A stretch of DNA of 6,707 nt from an uncultured Asticcacaulis sp. (GCA_946480525.1 CAMLLA010000237.1:1-6707); one strand, 5' to 3'. Counted from the first letter of the stretch, positions 1-6,013 are shown. The notes: generated by a model from the letters alone, not told the origin. Translations and numbers: made by a program.

Positions 1-268
1 TGGCGTCCTGGTCGCCCAGCCAGTCCGACCCCTTGACGGTGTCGTACATGTGCCATTCCCACTTGTCCTCACCCATGTTTCCGAGCGAAGCGGCGACGCC
101 ACCTTGCGCCGCAACCGTGTGCGAACGCGTCGGGAAAACCTTGGTGATACAGGCGGTTTTGAGACCGGCCTGACCGGCGCCGAGTGCGGCACGGAGACCC
201 GAGCCACCGGCGCCGACGACGACCACGTCGTATTCGTGGTTGATGATATTGTACTTGCCGGCAGCCAT
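1..268 (-). CDS. sdhA: Succinate dehydrogenase flavoprotein subunit, N-terminal part (runs off the left edge)
   Basis: This is the catalytic flavoprotein of complex II, which oxidises succinate to fumarate on the cytoplasmic face of the membrane and passes electrons to the iron-sulfur subunit. Only the first 89 residues are present. They show the FAD dinucleotide-binding motif [16 protein letters not shown] at residues 15-30 and the [13 protein letters not shown] motif at 45-57. His50 in that motif corresponds to the histidine that carries covalent FAD in known SdhA proteins. The ATG (268-266) directly abuts the TAA of sdhD (271-269), with a G-rich Shine-Dalgarno (CAGGGGGCG) just upstream inside sdhD, so translation is probably coupled. 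The family is about 590 residues long, so most of the gene, and presumably sdhB, lies beyond the edge. The assignment is secure from motifs and gene order. Confidence 0.97.
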   Translation of the reverse strand, partial: MAAGKYNIINHEYDVVVVGAGGSGLRAALGAGQAGLKTACITKVFPTRSHTVAAQGGVAASLGNMGEDKWEWHMYDTVKGSDWLGDQDA

Positions 269-670
269 TTACGCCCCCTGATACACGAGATAGAGCGCGC
301 CAAGGCTGCCGATCAGGACAGCGGCGCTCAGGAGAAAGGTGAGAAAGATCGAAACGCCGCGCATCGGGCCTTGCAGGTAGTCGTCGATGATGACCTTCAC
401 GCCCATATACATGTGCCAGACGCTCAACACGATGCTGACCGCGATGGCTGCCATGTTGAACGGGTTCTTGACGAAGGTGAGGGCGGCATCGAAGCCGCCG
501 CCGGCGATCTGATACGCACCCCAGGCCGCCCACAGGGTCAGGGGGATCAGGGCCAGCGAGGTGAAGCGTTCGGCCAGCCATTCACCGGCGCCGTGCTTTT
601 CGGATGTTTTCCAGCTTTGGGCCGAACGGGTCGAAGCATCGTTCTTGGCCAGGGCTTCCTTTGTGCTCAC
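269..670 (-). CDS. sdhD: Succinate dehydrogenase membrane anchor subunit SdhD
   Basis: This small membrane subunit of complex II helps hold heme b and forms part of the ubiquinone site. It has 133 residues with a polar N-terminus and three predicted membrane helices (roughly 36-56, 71-92 and 105-130). Helix 2 ends in WHMYMGVKVIIDDYL (85-99). His86 lies at the position of E. coli SdhD His71, and Asp97-Tyr98 match the Asp82-Tyr83 quinone-site pair. The start is GTG at 670-668, overlapping the TGA of sdhC (669-667) in a GTGA 4-nt overlap, which points to translational coupling. An AAAGG Shine-Dalgarno lies 7 nt upstream. The 3' end abuts sdhA. Sequence conservation in this family is low, so the call rests on the helix-2 motif, size and position between sdhC and sdhA. 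Confidence 0.94.
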   Translation of the reverse strand: MSTKEALAKNDASTRSAQSWKTSEKHGAGEWLAERFTSLALIPLTLWAAWGAYQIAGGGFDAALTFVKNPFNMAAIAVSIVLSVWHMYMGVKVIIDDYLQGPMRGVSIFLTFLLSAAVLIGSLGALYLVYQGA

Positions 671-1071
671 AGTGCGACCTTTCCCGAAGCGAACAAAACC
701 GCCCAGAAGGCGATGGTAAGGGCCACGCCCAGCAGCATGGTCCAGGTCGCCAGGGCGTCGGCGTCCTTGGGCTTGAAGCTCAGGCCCAGATCCCAGATCA
801 GGTGGCGCAGGCCGCCGGTCAGGTGGACGAAACCGGCCAGGCTGAGGCCGAACCAGACCAGCAGGCCCAGTGGCGACGACGCGTACTGGACGAACACCGT
901 ATAGGTCTCACGTCCCAGCGCCAGACAGATCAGCCAGGCAGCGATCAGAACGATCCCGGCGACCGATGCCGAACCGGTCACGCGGTGCAGGATCGAGCTG
1001 AGCATGGTGACGTGCCAGCGCCAGATCTGGAGGTGGGGGGAAAGCGGCCGAGGTGGCGTGGTGTTGGACAT
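667..1071 (-). CDS. sdhC: Succinate dehydrogenase cytochrome b556 subunit SdhC
   Basis: This is the larger heme b and quinone-binding membrane subunit of complex II, 134 residues long. It opens with RPLSPHLQIWRWHVTMLSSI (8-27) followed by LHRVTG, the family signature. Ser26 and Arg30 match E. coli Ser27 and Arg31, which bind ubiquinone. In FVHLTGGLRHLIWDLG (81-96), His83 aligns with the axial heme ligand His84 of E. coli. Three hydrophobic helices fall at about 34-53, 67-90 and 108-129. I chose the ATG at 1071 because the family signature follows at once and AGGG lies about 9 nt upstream. The frame stays open to 1170, but the extra 33 residues are basic and unlike the family. It is the first gene of the sdh operon, transcribed leftward. 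Confidence 0.96.
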   Translation of the reverse strand: MSNTTPPRPLSPHLQIWRWHVTMLSSILHRVTGSASVAGIVLIAAWLICLALGRETYTVFVQYASSPLGLLVWFGLSLAGFVHLTGGLRHLIWDLGLSFKPKDADALATWTMLLGVALTIAFWAVLFASGKVAL

Positions 1072-1157
1072 GTGCAGAGCCCTGGACCCGTAGGTTCTAA
1101 GCGACGAACTGTAAAATCTGTGTGACCGGAATGTTACCGGGCGACAAAGTCGGGGCC

Positions 1158-1185
1158 TTTTTAGCCCCAAAGGGTGTCATGTCAA
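1158..1185 (-). promoter_or_regulatory. Probable sigma70-type promoter of the sdh operon
   Basis: Read on the minus strand there is a perfect -35 TTGACA (1185-1180), a 16-bp spacer and a -10-like TAAAAA (1163-1158), pointing at sdhC. Transcription would begin near 1151, giving a leader of about 80 nt. The -10 lies in the loop of a small inverted repeat, GGGGC (1152-1156) and GCCCC (1164-1168), which could be an operator or just local symmetry. This is a sequence match only. Confidence 0.5.
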
Positions 1186-1214
1186 TAAAGCAATGCCTTC
1201 GAAAAGGTCTTTTT

Positions 1215-1279
1215 GCCTTATCCAGCATGTGGTTGCGACAGGTTCTCAATTTCCGCCGCAACCATATGCTGGATAAGGC
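1215..1279. repeat. Large inverted repeat, 23-bp arms, 19-nt loop
   Basis: The left arm (1215-1237) begins GCCTTATCCAGCATG and the right arm (1257-1279) ends ATGCTGGATAAGGC. The arms are reverse complements over 23 bp with a single difference, at 1229/1265 or its neighbour, that would still form a G-U pair in plus-strand RNA. The spacer is 1238-1256. No T-run follows either arm: the plus strand continues GAGCAATC and the minus strand continues AAAAAG, so it is not a standard terminator. It sits upstream of the predicted sdh promoter and well before the 1441 gene. It may be a dispersed palindromic element, an operator, or a small structured RNA; none can be chosen from one copy. Confidence 0.75.
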
Positions 1280-1355
1280 GAGCAATCAGAGGCGCGGACT
1301 CACCCGCCAAAGCTTCGACAAAATCCTGTTGTTCACTTGTCAGGTGAATGAATTC
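1218..1355 (-). pseudogene. Short protein-like open frame without a normal start; possible gene remnant or small protein
   Basis: Between an in-frame TAA at 1358-1356 and a TAA stop at 1220-1218 the minus strand encodes 45 residues. They include TSEQQDFVEALAGESAPLIA and then RLIQHMVAAEIENLSQPHAG. The composition is that of a soluble amphipathic helical protein, unlike the arginine-rich shadow frames elsewhere here. No ATG or GTG occurs near the 5' end. CTG at 1343-1341, ATT at 1349-1347 or TTG at 1310-1308 would have to serve. About 21 of 45 codons end in G or C, clearly fewer than in the neighbouring genes, which suggests decay or a different origin. Its last third lies inside the inverted repeat, the stop codon being in the left arm. 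I do not recognise a family. It may be a real small protein, a C-terminal gene fragment, or chance. Confidence 0.3.
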
Positions 1356-1440
1356 TTAAGGGACGGCTGGTTAAGCCTAATATCGCGGTAATGCCGCGCC
1401 TGGGCATCCGTTCGACCTTTATGCAAGTGAGTGATTAGAC

Positions 1441-1938
1441 GTGCTTTCTGTTCTGCTGATGGGCGCCGCGCTACTGGCGCAAGACGGAGTGTCTCAAAAC
1501 GAATCCGGTGCGGTGCGCGTTGAAGCCTATTCCCGCGACTACGAAGGCCCCCAAAGCGACGCCGAAGCGCGCTACGACTCCAACATTCTCTCGGCCTATT
1601 CATTGAAACTCGGCCAGATGGAAGGCTCCTGGGAAGTGTCGTCCGCCGACGGCCGCAAGCTGATCGGTCTCGAATTGCGCAACGAAGGGGGTGCGCGCGG
1701 CAGCCTTGAAGGCGCCTGGCGCTCCATGACCGCAGGCCTGGGCCTCAATGAAACCGGCTTTGTCGCCGACATCAGCCTGGTGGGCAACGACATGGAGGTC
1801 AATTACTTCCAGGGCCGGGCGCGCTCTCCGACCATCCTGCATCTGCGTAAAGAGACCGACGGCCGCTGGCGCGGCACCATGATGGACGTTGCCGGGCGGA
1901 AAGTGCCGGTGGTCATGGCGCGCGCCGCGGTACGCTAA
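1441..1938 (+). CDS. Probable exported protein of unknown function
   Basis: I do not recognise this 165-residue protein. It begins MLSVLLMGAALLAQDG, a short hydrophobic stretch ending in a plausible signal-peptidase site after Ala13, although the positively charged n-region is missing. The mature part has no cysteine. From about residue 58 it looks like a beta-rich domain with regular G-W and G-R-W spacings: GSWEVSSADGRKLIGLELR at 62-80, GSLEGAWRSM at 87-96 and a TDGRWRGTMMD segment at 139-149. The start is a GTG with a stop three codons upstream. The ATG at 1459 (residue 7) is possible but would remove half of the leader. No good Shine-Dalgarno is visible, so leaderless translation is possible. 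It lies 131 nt before mdh in the same direction. Third-position GC is high, like a native gene. Confidence 0.75.
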   Translation: MLSVLLMGAALLAQDGVSQNESGAVRVEAYSRDYEGPQSDAEARYDSNILSAYSLKLGQMEGSWEVSSADGRKLIGLELRNEGGARGSLEGAWRSMTAGLGLNETGFVADISLVGNDMEVNYFQGRARSPTILHLRKETDGRWRGTMMDVAGRKVPVVMARAAVR

Positions 1939-1950
1939 GCCATGCTTTAG

Positions 1951-1974
1951 GTTTCGGACGCAACAGTTCGAAAC
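1951..1974. repeat. Small inverted repeat upstream of mdh
   Basis: GTTTCG (1951-1956) and CGAAAC (1969-1974) flank a 12-nt spacer in the 131-bp gap between the 1441 gene and mdh. There is no T-run, so it is not a clear terminator for the first gene. It could be an operator for mdh. The symmetry is only 6 bp, so chance is quite possible. I found no convincing promoter hexamers in this gap. Confidence 0.25.
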
Positions 1975-2027
1975 GAATATCGGCCGCAATGCAGCAAACA
2001 CTTGCCCTCCGGCCCGTCAGGGTTTAG

Positions 2028-3032
<1,005 letters not shown>

Positions 3033-3048
3033 GCGCACGAGTGCACAT

Positions 3049-3066
3049 AAATCCCCATCGGGATTT
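3049..3066 (+). terminator. First hairpin behind mdh (upstream of the main terminator)
   Basis: AAATCCC (3049-3055) and GGGATTT (3060-3066) form a perfect 7-bp stem with a CATC loop, 17 nt after the mdh stop. Only a very short T-run (3064-3067) overlaps its right arm. It may help stabilise the mRNA 3' end or back up the stronger terminator that follows. Confidence 0.5.
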
Positions 3067-3072
3067 TACGGA

Positions 3073-3103
3073 AGCCGCCCCGAAACCGGGGCGGCTTTTT
3101 TAT
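3073..3103 (+). terminator. Rho-independent terminator of mdh
   Basis: AGCCGCCCCG (3073-3082) pairs with CGGGGCGGCT (3087-3096) around a 4-nt loop, and the stem runs into TTTTTT at 3096-3101. This is a textbook intrinsic terminator about 40 nt after the mdh stop. Confidence 0.92.
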
Positions 3104-3113
3104 TTGCCTGGTG

Positions 3114-3220
3114 CTAGAGCGATATGGCGAAAAGTGTAAGCGGTTTTCGCCTTAAATATCGCGACAAAACAAAATCTTAGATCGGAATGATTGCTTCCAT
3201 TTAAAATCATTCCGATCTAG
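3114..3220. repeat. RIME-like intergenic element: 107 bp with two palindromes
   Basis: The element is bounded by CTAG at both ends (3114-3117 and 3217-3220) and contains two large inverted repeats. In the first, GCGATAT-GGCGAAAA (3119-3133) pairs with TTTTCGCC-(TTAA)-ATATCGC (3144-3162), with a 4-nt bulge and a 10-nt loop. The second has perfect 15-bp arms, TAGATCGGAATGATT (3178-3192) and its complement (3205-3219), around a 12-nt loop. The size, two-palindrome layout and the GCGAAAAGTGTAAGCGGTTTTCGC core resemble the RIME1-type dispersed repeats known from rhizobia and related alphaproteobacteria. Identification is from memory of that family. It begins 10 nt after the mdh terminator and ends 32 nt before the next start codon. 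Confidence 0.75.
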
Positions 3221-3252
3221 GCCAGATATGAGAGCCAGAAGAGGGCGTCACG

Positions 3253-3969
3253 ATGAAACCTGTCTACCTGCTGCCGGTCCTGGCCGGCGCGATCCTGGCG
3301 GTCGGCGCGTGTAACCAGCGCGACTCCGCGACGGAAAGCACCACCACCACGACGACGACCACGACCTCTGCCGTCCCTCAGGCGTCCGCCAGCGTCAGCG
3401 CCGTGGCGCGTGCCAGTTTCGACTGCAATCGCGCCCTGCCGGGTGGCGAGGCGGCCGTGTGCGCCAATCCAGAGGTCGCCGAACTCGATGTCGAACTGGC
3501 CCGGCTTTACAAGGTCGTCGACGCCAAGGTGTCGGACGCCGAACGCACCACCCTGCACCGTCTGCAGGGCGGCTGGCTGCAGAAGCGCGACGCCTGCGCC
3601 GAAACGGTCGACGTGAAGGGCTGCCTCAAAACGGCCTATACCGACCGCATCGCCGACCTGCGTGCCGGCTACGCTGTGGCGCGCACAGACACGGCGGGAA
3701 TCAGTGCGGGCCCCGTCAGCTGGCGCTGTCCGGGCACGACGAAGCTCATGACCTCGACCTTCGTCAACAGTACGACCCCCGTGGTCATTCTGAAGCGCGA
3801 CGACAGTTCCGTTGTGCTGACCGGATCGGCGGCGGCGTCCGGCGCGCGATATCAGTCGGCAACGCCCGATGGCGCCTATGAGTTCTGGACAAAGGGGTCC
3901 GACACGCAGTTGACCGTGCCTGGTTCCGGAACTGTGACTTGCACCCTGGCCGACACGGCGGCAGGTTAG
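3253..3969 (+). CDS. Lipoprotein with LprI-type and MliC-type lysozyme-inhibitor domains
   Basis: This 238-residue protein should protect peptidoglycan by binding lysozyme in the periplasm. A lipoprotein signal peptide ends at VGAC with lipidated Cys20. A low-complexity linker follows with nine threonines (30-38) and an Ala/Ser-rich stretch to about 55. Residues 56-136 resemble the LprI (DUF1311) domain, from FDCNRALPGGEAAVC to QKRDAC and GCLKTAYTDRIADL, with four cysteines (58, 70, 114, 124). Residues 157-231 resemble MliC/PliC, from VSWRCPG to SGARY (196-200), YEFWTKG (209-215) and VTC. Ser196 and Lys214 lie where MliC inserts residues into the lysozyme active site, and Cys159/Cys230 may form a disulfide. 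GAGGG (3241-3245) lies 7 nt before the ATG. The lipoprotein gene at 3996 follows after 26 nt, probably in the same operon. Domain calls are by eye. Confidence 0.85.
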   Translation: MKPVYLLPVLAGAILAVGACNQRDSATESTTTTTTTTTSAVPQASASVSAVARASFDCNRALPGGEAAVCANPEVAELDVELARLYKVVDAKVSDAERTTLHRLQGGWLQKRDACAETVDVKGCLKTAYTDRIADLRAGYAVARTDTAGISAGPVSWRCPGTTKLMTSTFVNSTTPVVILKRDDSSVVLTGSAAASGARYQSATPDGAYEFWTKGSDTQLTVPGSGTVTCTLADTAAG

Positions 3970-3995
3970 GGCATTAATCCGCAGGAGAGATCGGT

Positions 3996-4340
3996 ATGAA
4001 GGTTTCGCGTACTCTGGTAACGGCGGGCCTCGGCTTAGTCCTGTTGGGTCTTGCCGCCTGCGCCGAGCGGCCCATGGGCAGTCCCGGCGATCCGGCTTTC
4101 GTGCGTGGTCTGATCGACGGCTTGCTGGCACCGATCTCCTTCGCGCTCAGCCTGTTCTCCGACAGCATCCGCATGTACGCCTTCCCCAATGTCGGACGAT
4201 GGTACGATTTCGGCTTTTTGATCGGTCTCGGCGCCTGGGGCGGCGGCGGCAGTACCGCGGTGCGCTACGTCTATGTCGACCGGGTGACACGCCGGCGCCT
4301 GCCGCAGGAGGACGTCATTATTGACGATAGCCGGGTATAG
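3996..4340 (+). CDS. Small lipoprotein of unknown function
   Basis: This 114-residue protein has a clear lipoprotein signal peptide: basic MKVSR, a hydrophobic core, and lipobox LAAC with Cys22. The mature part carries LIDGLLAPISFALSLFSDSI (39-58), then RMYAFPNVGRWYDFGFLIG (59-77) and a GAWGGGG turn. The dense aromatic-glycine pattern resembles a group of widespread small uncharacterised bacterial lipoproteins with a similar YA-x-PN-x(3)-WYDFGF motif. I know of no assigned function. The C-terminus is charged (RRRLPQEDVIIDD). Residues 39-57 and 71-80 are hydrophobic enough to pack on a membrane. AGGAGAG (3983-3989) sits 6 nt before the ATG. It follows the lysozyme-inhibitor lipoprotein by 26 nt and precedes the next gene by 15 nt, so co-transcription is likely. 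An envelope role is inferred from the signal and neighbour only. Confidence 0.8.
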   Translation: MKVSRTLVTAGLGLVLLGLAACAERPMGSPGDPAFVRGLIDGLLAPISFALSLFSDSIRMYAFPNVGRWYDFGFLIGLGAWGGGGSTAVRYVYVDRVTRRRLPQEDVIIDDSRV

Positions 4341-4355
4341 GCTTAACCCGGTAGC

Positions 4356-5366
4356 ATGATCACATCGTCGCCGCTTGGCCCTACGCTCGAAACCTCGCGC
4401 CTGGTTCTACGCCCGCCCATCCGTGCGGATTTCGAAAGCCTGTGCGCCTTTCATGCCGACCCCGAAACCATGAAGCATCTGGGCGGCGTCCAGTCGCCGG
4501 CGATGGTGTGGCGGACCATGTGCATGATGGCCGGCGCCTGGCACCTGGATGGCTTTCATATGTTCAGCGTCCTGAACAAGGAGACCGGCGAGTGGATGGG
4601 CAGGATCGGCCCGCTCTACCCGGAGCAGTGGCCCGACCGTGAAGTCGGCTGGGGGCTGATGTCGCGCCACTGGGGCAAGGGCTTTGCGCGCGAAGCCGCT
4701 GCCGCTGCGATGGACTACGTTTTTGACGTGCTGAAGTGGGACCGTGTCGTCCACACCATCGCGCCTGACAACCTGGCCTCGGCCGGGGTGGCCAAAAGCC
4801 TTGGCTCCTATAATCAAGGGCCGGGGCGGCTGCCTGATCCTCATGCCAGTGTCGCCGTCAACATCTGGGGCCAGACGCGCGAGGAATGGCGGGTCAACCG
4901 CCGGATCACGTCGCGGAAAAGGTCCATATTTACCGGCATCGAAGTGGTCAATGAACGCGTTATTGGCCACGCACCGGAACGCGTCCGCGATGCCTTTGCC
5001 GATCCGGTCAAGCTGGTGGAGTGGTGGGGGCCGCACGGTTTCACCAATACGGTCGAGGCGTTCGATCTCAGGCCAGGCGGCGCCTTTCGCATCACGATGC
5101 GCAATGAACGCGATCAGGACTTTCCCAATGAGAAGACCTTCCACGAAGTCACGCCTGATCGCATCGTCGTCGAACACCATCAGCCGGTCCACCATTTCCT
5201 GATGACCATGACCTTCGCTGCCGAGGGTTCGGGTACGCGGCTCGGCTGGCGGATGCAGTTCGCGCCGTCGCCGCACACCGACGATCTGGGTGGCGATCTT
5301 GCGCGTTTTCTCCACGCCGCCAACGAACAGAATTTCGACCGGCTTGAGGCGTTCCTCAGCCGCTAA
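4356..5366 (+). CDS. GNAT acetyltransferase fused to an SRPBCC/AHSA1 domain
   Basis: This 336-residue protein joins two domains in one uninterrupted frame. Residues 9-178 form a GNAT N-acetyltransferase of the RimJ/RimL-like type. LETSRLVLRPP begins it, and the acetyl-CoA motif VGWGLMSRHWGKGFAREA (97-114) contains R-x-x-G-x-G-x-A (104-111). It closes with WGQTREEW (171-178), which often ends single-domain GNATs. After a basic linker (NRRITSRKRS, 181-190), residues 195-335 form an SRPBCC/AHSA1 ligand-binding domain: ERVRDAFADPVKLVEWWGPH (208-227), FDLRPGGAFRITM (236-248) and a C-terminal helix, NFDRLEAFL. Substrates are unknown. Each domain commonly occurs as a free protein. No ATG lies at the junction and the nearest in-frame alternative start is a GTG at codon 197. 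The Shine-Dalgarno before 4356 is weak. A frame artefact is unlikely because codon use is uniform. Confidence 0.88.
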   Translation: MITSSPLGPTLETSRLVLRPPIRADFESLCAFHADPETMKHLGGVQSPAMVWRTMCMMAGAWHLDGFHMFSVLNKETGEWMGRIGPLYPEQWPDREVGWGLMSRHWGKGFAREAAAAAMDYVFDVLKWDRVVHTIAPDNLASAGVAKSLGSYNQGPGRLPDPHASVAVNIWGQTREEWRVNRRITSRKRSIFTGIEVVNERVIGHAPERVRDAFADPVKLVEWWGPHGFTNTVEAFDLRPGGAFRITMRNERDQDFPNEKTFHEVTPDRIVVEHHQPVHHFLMTMTFAAEGSGTRLGWRMQFAPSPHTDDLGGDLARFLHAANEQNFDRLEAFLSR

Positions 5367-5382
5367 AAATAAAGGAAACGCC

Positions 5383-5910
5383 ATGTCCGAGCAGACTGCC
5401 TCCCAAACCCCCAACTCTGAGACGGAAGTCTTCAAGCTGTCACGCACCTTCGACGCGCCGCCCCTGGTGGTGTGGGCGGTGTGGACCGAGGCCGACCATC
5501 TGGCCAAATGGTTCGGCCCGGCGGGGTTGAAACTGGTCGTGCGGTCGCTGAACCTTACGCCCGGCGGCACCTTTCTCTACGGCATGCAGATGCCGACCGG
5601 CATGACCATGTGGGGCAAGTGGGTGTTCCGCGCCATCGAGAAGCCCAACCGCCTGGCCTACGTCGTCTCTTTCTGCAACGAGGCGGGGGATCCGGTCCGT
5701 CACCCCATGGCGCCACTGTGGCCGCTGGAGGTGCTGGTCGAGCAGTCTTTCAGCGAAAGCAACGGCAAGACGGTATTTGAAAGCCGGTCGTGGCCGATAA
5801 ATGCCACCGCGGAGGAACGCGCGGTATTCATGTCCGGCCACGCCGGCATGCAGGCCGCTTTCGGCGGGACTTTCGCGCAACTGGATGCCCATCTGGCCAC
5901 CCTGGCATAA
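5383..5910 (+). CDS. SRPBCC/AHSA1-domain protein
   Basis: This 175-residue soluble protein of the START/Bet v1-like fold has a deep hydrophobic pocket in known members. AHSA1 hallmarks are FDAPPLVVWAVWTEADHLAK (23-42), followed by WFGPAGL, then NLTPGGTFLYGM (58-69) and the long C-terminal helix MQAAFGGTFAQLDAHLATL (156-174). The first 15 residues are polar and probably disordered. The ligand is unknown. The ATG at 5383 is preceded by AAAGGA 6 nt away; an earlier in-frame ATG at 5290 lies inside the previous gene and would add sequence foreign to the family. The gap to the GNAT-SRPBCC gene is 16 nt. Its W-[WF]-GP and PGG motifs match that gene's C-terminal domain, so the two may be ancient paralogues. 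Such proteins are often encoded beside ArsR-type regulators, but none is seen here. Confidence 0.9.
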   Translation: MSEQTASQTPNSETEVFKLSRTFDAPPLVVWAVWTEADHLAKWFGPAGLKLVVRSLNLTPGGTFLYGMQMPTGMTMWGKWVFRAIEKPNRLAYVVSFCNEAGDPVRHPMAPLWPLEVLVEQSFSESNGKTVFESRSWPINATAEERAVFMSGHAGMQAAFGGTFAQLDAHLATLA

Positions 5911-5959
5911 GATTTTCCTGCTGGAATCCCTTCTGGGTTGAATAACGGTGCTTGCCAAA

Positions 5960-5993
5960 ACGGCGCTTCGGGCATTGAATACCGAAGCGCCGT
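5960..5993. repeat. Perfect 12-bp inverted repeat between two operon genes
   Basis: ACGGCGCTTCGG (5960-5971) and CCGAAGCGCCGT (5982-5993) are exact complements around a 10-nt loop. On the plus strand no T-run follows (CATCGTC), so it is not a standard rightward terminator. On the minus strand it is followed by only TTTGG. Located 49 nt after the SRPBCC stop and 20 nt before the VOC start, it may be an mRNA-processing or attenuating stem between co-transcribed genes. Confidence 0.55.
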
Positions 5994-6013
5994 CATCGTC
6001 AGGAACCGACCCT

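Larger units (their letters stand above)
1072..1440. other. Divergent intergenic region between sdhC and the 1441 gene
   Basis: These 369 bp separate the leftward sdh operon from rightward genes and should contain both promoters. I can support an sdh promoter (1158-1185, minus), a large inverted repeat (1215-1279) and a short minus-strand open frame (1218-1355). Smaller symmetric elements are CCTT-CGAA-AAGG at 1196-1207, TTCAC-N7-GTGAA at 1332-1348, and CGCGG-TAATG-CCGCG at 1384-1398, which would lie just ahead of the 1441 gene. I could not identify a convincing -35/-10 pair for the rightward gene. The longer frames that cross this region in either direction are best explained as by-products of the palindrome and of neighbouring genes. 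Confidence 0.7.

Noticed and set aside
50..904. Long plus-strand frame opposite sdhA, sdhD and sdhC
   Set aside because: Antisense to three well-supported genes; composition is low-complexity and Arg/Gly/Asp-rich with no recognisable motif.
1215..1279. Bidirectional transcription terminator
   Set aside because: No T-run follows the stem on either strand.
1332..1348. TTCAC-N7-GTGAA as an operator for the 1441 gene
   Set aside because: Only 5-bp arms, no known matching regulator, and it lies within the possible short frame; too weak to list separately.
1356..1375. TTAA...TTAA pair resembling a CtrA site
   Set aside because: The two TTAA boxes are 11 bp apart, whereas the CtrA consensus needs 7.
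1097..1391. Overlapping frames on both strands with similar peptides (LSSMWLRQ and LSSIWLRR)
   Set aside because: The likeness is produced by the 23-bp palindrome being read on both strands; neither frame has a credible ribosome site or protein-like composition.
3217..4131. Minus-strand frame opposite the two lipoprotein genes
   Set aside because: Arg/Gly-rich shadow; both plus-strand genes have signal peptides, ribosome sites and domain motifs.
4407..5570. Long minus-strand frame (387 codons) opposite the GNAT-SRPBCC gene
   Set aside because: Antisense shadow spanning two convincing plus-strand genes; no ribosome site or domain pattern.
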